A stretch of 64,000 nt of DNA, taken from positions 248,001 to 312,000 of the forward strand of contig JACPOQ010000035.1 of assembly GCA_016191435.1 (NCBI GenBank). Direction: 5' to 3'. Source of the DNA: Chloroflexota bacterium. GTDB lineage: Bacteria > Chloroflexota > Dehalococcoidia > Tepidiformales > Tepidiformaceae. Shown here piece by piece: positions 1 to 8,515 of this stretch (positions are counted from its first letter, which is position 1; each line of letters begins with the position of its first letter). The position numbers and the translations under genes are program-made. The notes under the pieces were generated by a model. It was given only the letters and a program-made list of their open reading frames with translations. It searched no databases and had not been told where the DNA came from.

Positions 1-317
1 TCCAGCATCCCAAGCGGCAGGAACCAGCTCAGCCACACCGTCAGTTCCGCATGCTCGGGCACCAGGCTTTCGATGACGAACGAGCTCGATTCCGGGTTCA
101 ACCCCACCGCGAGCCAGTCCAGCGCGACCTCCCAGACCGCGTCGCGCACTCGCGCAATGTCGTCGGCATAGTCCGAGACCTGGTAGTCCGCGATGAGGAA
201 GTAGCACTCGTACTCGTGCTGCAACCGCACCCAGTTCTCCAGCGCACCCGCGTAGTGCCCGAGGTGCAGCGGCCCGGTGGGCCGGATCCCGGTGAGGATG
301 CGCTTGCGTTCACTCAT
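1..317 (-). CDS. trpS: Tryptophanyl-tRNA synthetase, N-terminal part (runs off the window)
   Basis: The first 105 codons of a class I aminoacyl-tRNA synthetase that charges tRNA-Trp. The N-terminus reads [18 protein letters not shown], containing the class I HLGH signature (residues 18-21) in the context typical of TrpS; the KMSKS motif lies outside the window. The ATG at 317 overlaps the stop of the preceding four-helix-bundle gene (ATGA), so it is probably translated from the same transcript. Its place at the end of an operon that starts with a Trp T-box and a tryptophan synthase supports the tryptophan assignment over TyrS. Only the C-terminal extent is unknown. Confidence 0.93.
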   Translation of the reverse strand, partial: MSERKRILTGIRPTGPLHLGHYAGALENWVRLQHEYECYFLIADYQVSDYADDIARVRDAVWEVALDWLAVGLNPESSSFVIESLVPEHAELTVWLSWFLPLGML

Positions 318-766
318 CGCGGCCCCCCGGAACGCGGGCCCGCGGGCCGTGGTGGTGGCCCGGGCGGGCCTCCACGGAGCGGCGGGCGCATCGGTGCGCC
401 CGGCCCCGGCCCACGTTCGATACTGCGCAGCATGCCCGTCACCTGCCGTGCCGCCTGCTCGGCCAGGTCGAACTCGTTCCCGAAGACCGCGTCCTGCTCG
501 TTTGTCACGGCCGCGAGCACGTGTACCCACGACCGCGCCTGCGCCAGCGCCCCCCGCGCATCGCGGTACAGGTCCACCTGCGCCGGACCTTCGCGCCCGC
601 TCCCCTCCGCGATCAGCGCGCACGCGAGGCCGGCCTGCTCGAACGCTTTCTGCTGCGCGTCGTTCGACGCCTTCAGGTTCGAGCCGATCTTCAGCCGGCC
701 GATCGCCGCCGTGAGGCGCAGGGCGGTGTTCCACGCCTCCACGTTCTGGTAATCGAATTCCGCCAT
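314..766 (-). CDS. Four-helix bundle protein (S23 family)
   Basis: A 150-residue, mostly helical protein resembling the small four-helix-bundle family once called 23S rRNA-intervening-sequence proteins (pattern [10 protein letters not shown] near the N-terminus, [20 protein letters not shown] in the middle). The family's function is not established. The start is set at MAEFDYQN because its ATG shares one base with the TGA of the upstream CADD-like gene, and its own TGA overlaps the trpS start. The last 30 residues are a low-complexity Pro/Gly/Arg tail that looks disordered. Being sandwiched in a tryptophan operon with overlaps on both sides suggests co-translation rather than a shared reaction. 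Confidence 0.8.
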   Translation of the reverse strand: MAEFDYQNVEAWNTALRLTAAIGRLKIGSNLKASNDAQQKAFEQAGLACALIAEGSGREGPAQVDLYRDARGALAQARSWVHVLAAVTNEQDAVFGNEFDLAEQAARQVTGMLRSIERGPGPGAPMRPPLRGGPPGPPPRPAGPRSGGPR

Positions 767-1443
767 CAGTTCGTACCGCCAGCCGCGTAGCAGCCATCTA
801 GGAACGCCAGCAGCATGTCGCACGCCGCTTCCGTCGCGGCCACCACCGCCACGGCATCGGTGCAGGACTCCTCGATCGCCTTCACTTCCGCGCCGGCGTG
901 GGAAATGTCGGCCACCAGGTGGACCGAAAAGAACTCAAACTGCTCGGGCGCGAAGCCGTAATGCTCCGTCAGACCGCGGATCTTCTGCCAGGCGATGCCC
1001 GGGACCTGGCCCTCGTATGCGAACAGCGTCGCCAGCGCCTCCGCCACGGATGCATCGTGCGAGGTCCGCGTAAAGTGCTCGATGAGTGCCGCCGTCTCGC
1101 GGTTCGGCTTCGAACCTGTGACCGCCCCCGCCGGCAGCCCGAGCGCCGCCGCGAACTCGAGCCACAGCACCGGGTGGTTCCGTTCCCCATGCTCTTCGTC
1201 CCACAGGTTATCGAGCAGCAGCTGCCGGATCCGCGGTGAATCGGCCCGTGTGTGGATCGCGCTCAGAAAGCGTGGGAACGCGAGTTCGAAGTGGTAATAC
1301 TGGCGCGCATACTCGCGCAGCCGCTCCATCGAAAGCGTCCCCGCCGTCCACTCCTTGTAAAACGGGTGGTCCAGCAGGCTCTTGGCCTCGATCGCCTGCT
1401 TAATTCGCACCTCCAGGTCCGAGCCAATCTTCACACTAACCAC
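766..1443 (-). CDS. CADD-like (TenA/PqqC fold) p-aminobenzoate synthase
   Basis: A 225-residue haem-oxygenase-like diiron protein. Residues that can be aligned by spacing with Chlamydia CADD/CT610 are all present: metal ligands E83, H90, E144, H175, D179, H182, plus Y29 and K154 at the positions of the tyrosine and lysine that CT610 is reported to sacrifice to build p-aminobenzoate. Members of this family supply p-aminobenzoate for folate without chorismate. The start is a GTG preceded by a GAGGGG Shine-Dalgarno sequence. It lies 82 bases after trpB2 and overlaps the next gene, so it belongs to the Trp T-box operon. A TenA-like thiaminase role is less likely because the catalytic Cys context of TenA is absent. 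Confidence 0.8.
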   Translation of the reverse strand: MVSVKIGSDLEVRIKQAIEAKSLLDHPFYKEWTAGTLSMERLREYARQYYHFELAFPRFLSAIHTRADSPRIRQLLLDNLWDEEHGERNHPVLWLEFAAALGLPAGAVTGSKPNRETAALIEHFTRTSHDASVAEALATLFAYEGQVPGIAWQKIRGLTEHYGFAPEQFEFFSVHLVADISHAGAEVKAIEESCTDAVAVVAATEAACDMLLAFLDGCYAAGGTN

Positions 1444-1490
1444 AATATCTACCCCTCTCGACTCTTCCCGAGTCGCGGATCACAACTACC

Positions 1491-1520
1491 TCAGCACTCA
1501 GCACTCAGCACTCAGCACTC
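1491..1520. repeat. Heptanucleotide tandem repeat (TCAGCAC x4)
   Basis: Four perfect head-to-tail copies of TCAGCAC plus a partial fifth, in the 82-base spacer between trpB2 and the CADD-like gene. On the transcribed strand it reads GTGCTGA repeated. It is one of several unrelated heptamer arrays in intergenic DNA of this window. Confidence 0.9.
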
Positions 1521-1525
1521 GGAAC

Positions 1526-2881
1526 TCACACGACCGGCAGCGCCTTCATCGCCTCGGCCACTCGTTCCGCCGGGTAGTGGTCGTCCACGAGCTTCCCGGA
1601 CAGATAATCATCGTACGCCTGCAAATCGAGGAAGCCGTGGCCGCTGAGGTTGAACAGGATCACTCGCGACCGCCCCTCCTCCTTTGCCGCCAACGCTTCG
1701 TCGATCGCGGCGCGGATCGCGTGCGAGCTCTCGGGCGCCGGGACGATGCCCTCTGTCTGCGCGAACAGCACGGCCGCTTCGAAGCAGGGGTTCTGCGGGT
1801 AGGCCTTCGCCTCCAGGTACCCCTCGGCGTAGAGGTGGCAGAGCAGCGGCGCCATCGCGTGGTACCGCAAGCCGCCCGCATGGATCCCCGGCGGCATGAA
1901 GGTGTGCCCGAGCGTATACATCTTCATCAGCGGCGTCAGCCCCGCCGTGTCCCCGAAGTCATAGCGGTACTCGCCCTTCGTCAGGCTCGGGCATGAAGCC
2001 GGCTCAACCGCGAGGAAGCGCGTGTTCCGGTGCCCGCCCAGGTTCAGCTTCAAGAATGGGAACATCAACCCTGCCGCGTTCGAGCCGCCGCCCGCGCAGC
2101 CGACCACGACGTCCGGATAGTCGCCCGCCATCTCCATCTGCCGCATCGCTTCCTGCCCGATGATCGTCTGGTGCAGCAGCACGTGGTTCAGCACGCTCCC
2201 GAGCGAGTACTTCGTGTCCTCACGCATAGCCGCGTCCTCCACCGCCTCGCTGATTGCGATTCCCAGCGAGCCGTTGCTCTCCGGGTCGGCGGCGAGCACC
2301 TCGCGGCCGGCGTTCGTGTCCGCGCTCGGGCTCGCCACCACGCTCGAACCCCACAGCTGCATCATCGAGCGCCGGTACGGCTTCTGCTCGTACGAGATCT
2401 TGACCATATACACCTTGGCTTCGATCCCGAACTTCTGGCAGGCAAACGCCAGCGACGATCCCCACTGCCCCGCGCCAGTCTCGGTGGCGATGCGCTTCAC
2501 GCCTTCCTGCTTGTTGTAGTACGCCTGCGCTACGGCCGTATTCGGCTTGTGCGAGCCCGAGGGCGAGACGCCTTCGTACTTGTAATAGATGCGCGCCGGC
2601 GTATCGAGCGCCTTCTCCAGCGCGGTCGCGCGGATCAGCGGCGAGGGCCGCCAGATCCGGTAGATCTCGCGCACCTCATCGGGGATCGGGATGTAGGCTT
2701 CGGCGCTTACTTCCTGCTTTATTAGCGCCATCGGGAACAGCGGCGCCAGCGCCTCCGGCCCGATAGGTTCGTGCGTCGCGGGGTGCAACGGCGGCGGCGG
2801 CGATGACTTCAGGTCCGCCGCGATGTTGTACCAGTGCGTCGGGATCTCCGACTCGGCCAGGAAATACTTCTTCTGCGTCAT
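1526..2881 (-). CDS. trpB: Tryptophan synthase beta chain, TrpB2 type
   Basis: A 451-residue PLP enzyme of the TrpB-like (trpB2) branch, which makes tryptophan from indole and serine. The PLP lysine is K112 in GSHKPN; the glycine-rich phosphate loop appears as [10 protein letters not shown]. The length and the N-terminal extension (IPTHWYNI, followed by a Pro-rich stretch) are typical of TrpB2 and unlike the ~400-residue TrpB1. The start ATG has GGAGG six bases upstream. No trpA is adjacent, as is common for trpB2. It is the first gene after a T-box leader whose specifier codon is UGG, so expression should rise when tRNA-Trp is uncharged. Confidence 0.93.
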   Translation of the reverse strand: MTQKKYFLAESEIPTHWYNIAADLKSSPPPPLHPATHEPIGPEALAPLFPMALIKQEVSAEAYIPIPDEVREIYRIWRPSPLIRATALEKALDTPARIYYKYEGVSPSGSHKPNTAVAQAYYNKQEGVKRIATETGAGQWGSSLAFACQKFGIEAKVYMVKISYEQKPYRRSMMQLWGSSVVASPSADTNAGREVLAADPESNGSLGIAISEAVEDAAMREDTKYSLGSVLNHVLLHQTIIGQEAMRQMEMAGDYPDVVVGCAGGGSNAAGLMFPFLKLNLGGHRNTRFLAVEPASCPSLTKGEYRYDFGDTAGLTPLMKMYTLGHTFMPPGIHAGGLRYHAMAPLLCHLYAEGYLEAKAYPQNPCFEAAVLFAQTEGIVPAPESSHAIRAAIDEALAAKEEGRSRVILFNLSGHGFLDLQAYDDYLSGKLVDDHYPAERVAEAMKALPVV

Positions 2882-2948
2882 GGCTATCCTCCGCGGCTCT
2901 CCAAGGCCGCCTGATTCCTTATCCCGCCGGCAGCGATTTCACCGGCAA

Positions 2949-2982
2949 CACAAAACCCCTCGCCATCAAAGGACGAGGGGTT
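2949..2982 (-). terminator. T-box attenuator terminator
   Basis: On the minus strand a perfect 9-bp stem (AACCCCTCG / CGAGGGGTT) with an 11-base loop is followed by TTGTGTTG. It starts directly after the conserved T-box sequence, the arrangement in which antiterminator and terminator pairing compete. The poly-U is short. Confidence 0.85.
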
Positions 2983-3231
2983 CTCGCGGTGCCACCTTTG
3001 TTCCCCGGCAGGGCCGGGGCACTCGGTAAGCGACAGCCACGCACAGCGAGGCGATCGCCCGGGCTCAGATAACGGTGCCCACTCCGCCGGCCGCTACTGA
3101 GCTCGCGCCGTTCGCTGCCGGGGCTCCCGGGTCCATTCACCTGTCGCGCTGCCACCGGGCTCGCACCACGCCCCGGCTCTCTGAAGGCCCGCCGTACCGG
3201 CTACTCTTCCCGATCGTCGCCAATCTTGAAT
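2949..3231 (-). promoter_or_regulatory. T-box riboswitch leader, specifier UGG (tRNA-Trp)
   Basis: Read on the minus strand, the leader has the expected parts in order: GGAAGAGTAG at the base of stem I (3201-3210), the AGAGAGCC...GGTGCGAGCCCGG distal stem I region (about 3155-3182), a specifier-loop segment GTGAATGGACC with TGG at 3133-3135, and the invariant AAGGTGGCACCGCGAG (2983-2998) that pairs with the tRNA acceptor end, followed by the attenuator hairpin. UGG as specifier agrees with the trpB2 and trpS genes downstream. The specifier was assigned by its position relative to GTGAA and ACC; the full secondary structure was not computed. Confidence 0.92.
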
Positions 3232-3240
3232 TGTCCGAAA

Positions 3241-3269
3241 ACCGTAGTGCCGCGCCCGCCGCCTGTCAA
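3241..3269 (-). promoter_or_regulatory. Putative promoter of the T-box operon
   Basis: TTGACA at 3264-3269 and TACGGT at 3241-3246, separated by 17 bases, on the minus strand. The predicted start point falls a few bases upstream of stem I of the T-box. The -35 box is perfect, the -10 box weak (3 of 6). Confidence 0.65.
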
Positions 3270-3273
3270 GGCG

Positions 3274-3672
3274 TTAGCGGCCACGCAGTTCGCCGAGCAG
3301 TAGCACTCGGCCGACCGCTGGCGCGAACTCTGCGAGGCGGCGGATGTCGGCGGGATCGGACGTGAGTATTCCATCTCGGCGCCGAGCGGCGCTCGCCACC
3401 ACGGTCGCATCGACAACGTCAGTGGTGCTCGCTCTCCCGCAGAGGACGCCCGCGGCTTTCGCCAGGTCGGCATCCATCGGCTCGAAGCTGGTCATCGTGA
3501 GCAGTTGTGCAAGCCGCGCACTTCTCGCCCCCCGCCCGACCTGCGCGAGCGCCGGGGCAGGAATCGTCAACGCTATTCCGTCCAGTTGCGCCCACCGCAG
3601 ATATCGGCGGAGGACTTCGTCTCCGCGTTCGAACTCGATCAGGACGCCGGCATCAAGTGTTAGCCCCGCCAT
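3274..3672 (-). CDS. VapC-like PIN-domain toxin
   Basis: A 132-residue PIN-domain ribonuclease, presumed toxin. The N-terminus MAGLTLDAGVLIEFERGD holds the first acidic residue of the PIN site (LDAGVLI), with further acidic residues in TTDVVDATVVASA and LTSDPADI. The start ATG lies inside the end of the antitoxin gene (13-base overlap), the usual translational coupling of antitoxin and toxin. Longer in-frame starts upstream would run into the antitoxin in another frame and are rejected. The target RNA cannot be told from sequence. Confidence 0.85.
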   Translation of the reverse strand: MAGLTLDAGVLIEFERGDEVLRRYLRWAQLDGIALTIPAPALAQVGRGARSARLAQLLTMTSFEPMDADLAKAAGVLCGRASTTDVVDATVVASAARRRDGILTSDPADIRRLAEFAPAVGRVLLLGELRGR

Positions 3673-3884
3673 TGGCGACGGAGGTCTTCGATCTCTTCGT
3701 CGGGTACGGGACCGTACTTGCGCTCCATCTCCTCGTTGTACTTCACAAGCGCTTCGAATCGGAGCCGGTCCGCGGCGGACTTCGCCAGCCATCTCGAAAG
3801 CGTCTCCCCGTGTTCCGACGCGCTCGCCCTGGCTTTCTCCGCCAGATCCGGTGGGAAAGATACGCTAACTTTCGCTACGGCCAT
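3660..3884 (-). CDS. VapB-like ribbon-helix-helix antitoxin
   Basis: A 74-residue protein with a ribbon-helix-helix N-terminus (KVSVSFPPDLAEKARASA, then SEHGETLSRWLAKSA) followed by an acidic helical tail (YNEEMERKYGPVPDEEIEDL) that would wrap the toxin. Located directly before, and overlapping, the PIN toxin. No Shine-Dalgarno sequence precedes the ATG; the promoter upstream would start transcription at or within a base of the ATG, so the mRNA may be leaderless. Probably autoregulates through the palindrome at 3892-3907. Confidence 0.85.
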   Translation of the reverse strand: MAVAKVSVSFPPDLAEKARASASEHGETLSRWLAKSAADRLRFEALVKYNEEMERKYGPVPDEEIEDLRRQWRG

Positions 3885-3890
3885 GCATGC

Positions 3891-3919
3891 ATCATACCGT
3901 GGTATGACCGGCTCGGCAA
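3891..3919 (-). promoter_or_regulatory. vapBC promoter with palindromic operator
   Basis: Minus strand: TTGCCG (3914-3919), 17-base spacer, TATGAT (3891-3896). The -10 box and part of the spacer form a palindrome TCATACC-GT-GGTATGA (3892-3907). The predicted start point is near 3884, which is the A of the antitoxin ATG. The layout fits repression by the antitoxin dimer or toxin-antitoxin complex. Confidence 0.7.
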
Positions 3920-3932
3920 TGGCGGTCGGGCC

Positions 3933-4217
3933 CTACTCGTGGAGCCCGAACCACACGTACCGCGCGTACAGGCCGGGGTCCACGCGCGCCCGCTCGTCCG
4001 TCGAGCGCGAATACAGTTCGTCGAGTACCCGCGCGGTTTTAACGACGGCGGAATCGGCCGCCGCCGGTCCCGCGGCATCTCGCGACCCGCGGTGCCACCG
4101 CCGGAACAGGCTGTCGAAAATGCGTCCCCGCGACCCACGGGGCCGCTGCAGCGTATCCACGCCCTTCCCCGAAGCGTCACGCGATTCCGCCCGATGCTTG
4201 CCAATATTGTTCGTCAA
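3933..4217 (-). CDS. Hypothetical protein, TTG start
   Basis: A 94-residue protein of no family I recognise. The start is taken as TTG at 4217 because AAGGAG stands seven bases before it; an in-frame upstream TTG would place that Shine-Dalgarno sequence inside the gene. The N-terminal half is basic and Arg-rich, the C-terminal half more ordered (VVKTARVLDELYSRS, then DPGLYARYVWFGLHE). It is read in the same direction as the downstream vapBC genes but the vapB promoter lies between, so it is probably separate. Coding status rests on the ribosome binding site and codon pattern. Confidence 0.5.
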   Translation of the reverse strand: MTNNIGKHRAESRDASGKGVDTLQRPRGSRGRIFDSLFRRWHRGSRDAAGPAAADSAVVKTARVLDELYSRSTDERARVDPGLYARYVWFGLHE

Positions 4218-4365
4218 CTGTGCACTCCTTGGTTGTGAACGCCACAATCAGCGTTGCACAGGCGATGTTAGAGCTGTGTTACGAATGTCCCGGATTCCCG
4301 TCTGAATAGTCGAATGCGCCAATTGGTTGCGTCTATCCGATCGGAACCCTTACGCGATTACCCGC

Positions 4366-5532
4366 TCAGTACGACCGTGGCAGTCCCAATTCGTGCTGCC
4401 CGATGAAGTTTAACACCATCTCCTGAGTAATTGGCGCGATCCGCATCACGCGCACCTCGCGCCAGTACCGTTCGACATCGAACTCTTTCGCGTAGCCAAA
4501 CCCGCCGAGCGTCTGCAGCGCGCGGTCCGCCGCCTCGAAGCCCCACTCTGCCGCGAGGTACTTCGCCATGTTCGCCTCCGCGCCGCACGGCAACCTTTGG
4601 TCGTAGAGCCACGACGCCTTGCGGATGACCATCTCCGCCGCCGCGAGCTTCGCGTGCGAATCCGCCAGCGGGAACTGGATGCCCTGGTTCTGCCCGATGG
4701 GCCGCCCGAACACCACCCGCTCCTTCGCGTACGCGGTCGCCTTCTTCAGCGCCACGCGGCCGGTCCCCAGCGCCTCGGCCGCGATCAGGATGCGCTCCGG
4801 GTTCAGCCCGTCCAGCAGGTGGTAGAACCCCCGCCCGACCTCGCCCACCACGTCGCGAGCGTCCACCGGCAGGTCGTCATAGAACACCTCGTTCGAATCC
4901 ACCGCGTGCCGCCCGAGCTTCTCGATCTCGCGGATGGTCACGTACTTCGGGTCAAGGTCCGCCAGGAAAAGGGTCATCCCGTCGGTCCGGCGAGGGCACT
5001 CCTCGCGCGGCGTCGTCCGCGCCAGCAGCAGCACCTTCGTGGCCTCTTTCGCCTTCGACGTCCACACCTTCTGTCCCCGGATAATGAAGTTGTCGCCGTC
5101 CCGCCGCGCGAACGTCGTAATCGAGGGCGTGTCCGAACCCGCGTTCGGTTCTGTCACGCCAAACGCCACGTGCAGCCGCCCGGCGGCCGCTTCCGGCAGG
5201 ATGCGTTGCCTCAGTTCCGGTGTGCCGTGCCGCACCACCGGGTTCAGCCCGAAGATGGTCAGGTGCAGCGCCGTCGCGCCGTTCATCGCCGCTCCCGACG
5301 CCGCAACCTCCTCCAGCAGGATGGACGCTTCCGTGATCCCGAGTCCGGCTCCGCCGAACTCCGGCGGGATGGCGATACCCAGCCAGCCGGCATCCGCGAA
5401 CGCCTGGTAGAAGTCCCACGGGAACTCGTGCGCCGAATCGCAGCGGCGCCAGTACCCGTCATCGAACCGCGCCGCCAGCGCACGCGCCTGCACCCTTACT
5501 TGCTGCTGCTCCTCGGTCGGCTCGAAATCCAT
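4366..5532 (-). CDS. Acyl-CoA dehydrogenase
   Basis: A 388-residue FAD enzyme of the acyl-CoA dehydrogenase family, which desaturates acyl-CoA esters at C2-C3. N-terminal helical domain (MDFEPTEEQQQVRVQARALA), FAD/substrate loop AFGVTEPNAGSDTPS, and C-terminal signature QTLGGFGYAKEFDVERYWREVR. Length is standard. The start at 5532 is chosen because GGAGG lies just upstream; the longer in-frame ATG at 5622 gives a low-complexity extension. Substrate is unknown; no electron-transfer flavoprotein genes are adjacent. Transcribed divergently from queC. Confidence 0.92.
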   Translation of the reverse strand: MDFEPTEEQQQVRVQARALAARFDDGYWRRCDSAHEFPWDFYQAFADAGWLGIAIPPEFGGAGLGITEASILLEEVAASGAAMNGATALHLTIFGLNPVVRHGTPELRQRILPEAAAGRLHVAFGVTEPNAGSDTPSITTFARRDGDNFIIRGQKVWTSKAKEATKVLLLARTTPREECPRRTDGMTLFLADLDPKYVTIREIEKLGRHAVDSNEVFYDDLPVDARDVVGEVGRGFYHLLDGLNPERILIAAEALGTGRVALKKATAYAKERVVFGRPIGQNQGIQFPLADSHAKLAAAEMVIRKASWLYDQRLPCGAEANMAKYLAAEWGFEAADRALQTLGGFGYAKEFDVERYWREVRVMRIAPITQEMVLNFIGQHELGLPRSY

Positions 5533-5639
5533 GCGCCCGGCACCTCCAACGCCACGAAACGCTCGCATACCTCGGGTCATGCGTCGAGCGGCGGCGCCGA
5601 TTCGCGCGCCGGCGCTCGCCACCCGCTACCATTCTCGGC

Positions 5640-6368
5640 ATGAAGGCGATGGTCCTGCTCTCCGGCGGGTTGGACTCCGCCACAGTGGCGGCGCACGCGC
5701 TGCGCGAGGGCCACGACGTCCGCGCGCTCAGCATCGGCTATGGGCAGCGCCACGTCCGCGAACTCGAATCCGCCCGCGCCGTGGCACGTGCGCTCGGCAT
5801 CCCCTTGATTGAAGCCGATGCTGGCTTCTACGCGCGCCTCGCTTCCCACTCCGCGCTGACGGATGTAGCCGCACACGCGCTCCCGGAGCACCGGGCGGCC
5901 GCGGCGATGTCCGCGGACATCCCCATCACGTACGTCCCTCTGCGAAACACCTTCTTCGTGACCGTTGCCGCCGCGGCCCTGGAAAGCTGGCTGCTTGCGA
6001 TCATCGAGCAGGAAGGCGCCGACCCGGCTTCCCTTGAGGCGGCCGTCTTCGTTGGCGCCAATGCTATCGACTACTCCGGCTACCCGGACTGCCGCCCCGA
6101 GTTCTACGCCGCCCTCGCCGAAGTCTTGCGCCTGGGAAGCAAGCTGGGCACGGCGTACGGCGTGGCGATGCGCATCGAGGCGCCGATCATCCGCATGTCT
6201 AAGGTCGATATCGTCCGTTACGGCACCGACCTGGGCGCGCCCCTCGCGCTCACCTGGAGCTGCTATGCCGGCGGCGACGTCCCTTGCGGCGCCTGCGACT
6301 CCTGCCTGCTGCGTGCGGCGGGATTCGCGGGAGCGGGCCTGCCGGACCCCGCGCTGCCCCGGCGTTAA
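5640..6368 (+). CDS. queC: 7-cyano-7-deazaguanine synthase
   Basis: A 242-residue ATP-dependent enzyme converting 7-carboxy-7-deazaguanine to preQ0 in queuosine biosynthesis. The ATP pyrophosphatase loop LLSGGLDSATV is at the N-terminus, and the C-terminal zinc site CYAGGDVPCGACDSC carries four cysteines. Length is usual. No other queuosine genes are in the window. Its last four bases overlap the convergent PRC-barrel gene. Confidence 0.95.
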   Translation: MKAMVLLSGGLDSATVAAHALREGHDVRALSIGYGQRHVRELESARAVARALGIPLIEADAGFYARLASHSALTDVAAHALPEHRAAAAMSADIPITYVPLRNTFFVTVAAAALESWLLAIIEQEGADPASLEAAVFVGANAIDYSGYPDCRPEFYAALAEVLRLGSKLGTAYGVAMRIEAPIIRMSKVDIVRYGTDLGAPLALTWSCYAGGDVPCGACDSCLLRAAGFAGAGLPDPALPRR

Positions 6369-6736
6369 TGCACGTCCGGCACGGCTTCGTCTGCCATCTC
6401 CGATGATGATTCCCGGTCGAACGCCGAGTTCGGCTCCGCCTCGCCTATCTGGAAGTCCTCGTCGTCGAGCTCCATGCGCACCGCCAGCTCCTCATCGAGG
6501 ACGCGGTAGCCGGGGCGGTTGAACAGCGGCAGCTCGTCATAACTCGAAGCCGGGCCTCGCAGCCGCACGATCGAACCATCCGACGACGAAACGGCGCTCA
6601 GCGGAAGCAGTCGCGTGGTCCCGTTCCGCGCGATGACAAGGCCGGTTGGGCGCCCGTGCCCGGGTTCAGCCACAACGTGTTCGAGCCGCCCAACAAACTC
6701 ACCATCGCGAGATACCACGCGGATTGTTCCTGCCAT
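6365..6736 (-). CDS. PRC-barrel-like protein
   Basis: A 123-residue protein beginning MAGTIRVVSRDGEFVGRLEHVVAE, a pattern of small beta-barrel (PRC-barrel/DUF2171-like) domains that often bind partners at the membrane or ribosome. A second part (residues 55-90) continues with LPLFNRPGYRVLDEELAV and ends in an acidic tail. Start chosen at the Met before the barrel; the earlier ATG at 6826 gives an unrelated basic leader. The 3' end overlaps queC by four bases. Function is not known. Confidence 0.65.
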   Translation of the reverse strand: MAGTIRVVSRDGEFVGRLEHVVAEPGHGRPTGLVIARNGTTRLLPLSAVSSSDGSIVRLRGPASSYDELPLFNRPGYRVLDEELAVRMELDDEDFQIGEAEPNSAFDRESSSEMADEAVPDVH

Positions 6737-6821
6737 TCGCGCTCTCACTTTCGTCAGGCTGAGTGCGGCCGCAACTTCGGAAGGCAGCGACGATGCGCCG
6801 GCCCCGACAGCCGATCGAGTA

Positions 6822-6849
6822 AACATGCCCGCCGCCCGGCGTGCATGTT
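6822..6849. other. Strong hairpin in the 267-base gap 6737-7003
   Basis: AACATGC...GCATGTT arms with an inner CGCC-GCCC-GGCG stem, one mismatch in 12 pairs. No U-tract follows on either strand. It lies between divergently read genes and could be an operator or a 5' leader element. Nothing else recognisable was seen in 6737-7003. Confidence 0.5.
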
Positions 6850-7003
6850 GGAGGCGCTTCCAATCCCGTTCTTTACCCTACGTCCAATTGAGTGACACGC
6901 GGCTTGCTTTTTGATGGGTTGCTGTTGCATCGATGTCGCGAACGGGACCGCGCCCCGCCATCCCGGGCATCGGCTTCGTGCGCCCGCGTGCCGATGATCG
7001 GAC

Positions 7004-7729
7004 GTGGGCAAAGTCGTCATCCTGCTCCTTAGCCTCGCGCTCCTGACCACGGCGAAGTGCTACAACTCCGACCCCGCCGCCGTGCTCGGCGCCGTGCCGG
7101 TGGTCGGCGCCATGGTCGCGAAGCCGCCCGTTACGCCGGCGTACGTCAACACCATAGGCACGCCCGCCGCCGCCACGCCCCCCGAAACCGATTTCGCCAA
7201 CTGGTTCCCCGACGCACCGAAAGACCCCTACGACGTCGCGCTCTGGACCTCGGTTTCGAACTTCCTCGCCGGCGCCCACACCCAGGCAGGCTGGACCGAA
7301 GCCTGCAAGAAAGTCGGTGGCGCGGCCGGCGCCGATCGCGCGGCCAAACCGCTCTTGGGCGCGCTCGCCTGCAGCGGCGACGGCACGGTCACCGGGTTGC
7401 AGCGCTTTGCCGCGAGGGTCCTCCAGGCGCGGGCCGCGCTCGCCCTGTACGCGAAAGGCGCTCCGGGAGCCGGTATCGGCGCCGTCCAGGGCTTGCAGGG
7501 CGAAATCCGCGTTGCCTGCACATCCGATGTGCCGGGCCGCCAGGGGGGCCCCGACTCGCCCTTCGGGATCGCCTGCGCGAAAGCACTCGATACCTCGTAC
7601 CTCACCGGCGATCTCGCCGCCACCTTCGCCGCGCTCGGCGATGCGTACGCGGCCGCTTCCACCGAAATCGCCCGTCTCGCGCCGGCCATCGACCCCGAAC
7701 CCGGCTTCTTCGGCCCCGCCAAGAAGTAG
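7004..7729 (+). CDS. Hypothetical secreted or lipid-anchored protein
   Basis: A 241-residue protein with a GTG start and an N-terminal signal segment MGKVVILLLSLALLTTAKC; the cysteine at 19 could be a lipobox Cys, although the -3 to -1 residues (TAK) are poor for signal peptidase II. The rest is Ala-rich with five further cysteines (EACKKVG, ALACSGD, VACTSDV, IACAKAL) that may form disulfides outside the cell. I do not recognise the family. Confidence 0.6.
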   Translation: MGKVVILLLSLALLTTAKCYNSDPAAVLGAVPVVGAMVAKPPVTPAYVNTIGTPAAATPPETDFANWFPDAPKDPYDVALWTSVSNFLAGAHTQAGWTEACKKVGGAAGADRAAKPLLGALACSGDGTVTGLQRFAARVLQARAALALYAKGAPGAGIGAVQGLQGEIRVACTSDVPGRQGGPDSPFGIACAKALDTSYLTGDLAATFAALGDAYAAASTEIARLAPAIDPEPGFFGPAKK

Positions 7730-7959
7730 CGCCCGCGTCGGGATGGCGCCGTGCTTTCGCCCCGCGCTGGACAGCATCGCTGCTCTGGAGACCGGCCTCC
7801 TCCTCACCCCGATGGGCGTCGCCCGGCTCGTCCTTTCTCATCGCCCCGCCGTTTTCAACTCGCGAGGTAGAGCCCGCCGGCCGCATACTTTGTGGCGTGT
7901 AGCGCTTCGACGTATCACCCGCGACCGCCGGCGTTCGAAAATACCAGGGGAGGGCACTC

Positions 7960-8496
7960 ATGCCTCTGCGGCCCGCCCGCGAAGCCGACCTCGACACCAT
8001 CATCGAACTCATCCATGGGCTCGCCGAATACGAGCGCGAACCCGGCGCTGTGACGCTCGACCGCGAGCAACTTCGGACACACCTCTTTGGCGACCGCCCC
8101 TATGCCGAAGTGATGCTCGCCGAGACCGCTGCCGGCGAGAGCGCCGGCTTTGCCCTCTTCTTCCACAACTTCAGCACCTGGACGGGCAAGCCTGGCATCT
8201 ACCTGGAGGACCTGTTCGTGCGGCCGGAATTTCGCGGCCACGGCTACGGCAAGGCGCTGCTGGTCGAGCTCGCGCGGCTGGCCGTCGAACGCGGTTGCGG
8301 CCGCTTCGAATGGTCCGTGCTCGATTGGAACGAGCCATCGATCGCGTTCTACAAGGCGCTTGGCGCCGTCCCCATGGACGAATGGACCACCCACCGCGTC
8401 ACCGGCGAGGCGCTGCACGCGCTGGCAAACCGCGGCACGAAGCCCGCGGACCAGGCACACGGTCGCGCACTCCCGCCGCCGTATACTCAGCACTGA
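7960..8496 (+). CDS. GNAT-family N-acetyltransferase
   Basis: A 178-residue acetyltransferase. The acetyl-CoA loop is FVRPEFRGHGYGKALL (motif A, R/Q-x-x-G-x-G/A) and motif B is NEPSIAFYKALGA. The overall pattern (YLEDLFVRPEFRG, CGRFEWSVLDWN) is that of the diamine/thialysine N-acetyltransferase branch, so a polyamine-like amine is a possible substrate. GGGAGGG precedes the ATG. It ends 19 bases before the rRNA methyltransferase gene and probably shares its transcript. The gap 7730-7959 before it shows no other feature. Confidence 0.88.
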   Translation: MPLRPAREADLDTIIELIHGLAEYEREPGAVTLDREQLRTHLFGDRPYAEVMLAETAAGESAGFALFFHNFSTWTGKPGIYLEDLFVRPEFRGHGYGKALLVELARLAVERGCGRFEWSVLDWNEPSIAFYKALGAVPMDEWTTHRVTGEALHALANRGTKPADQAHGRALPPPYTQH

Positions 8497-8515
8497 GCCC
8501 TCGCCAGGAGCCACG

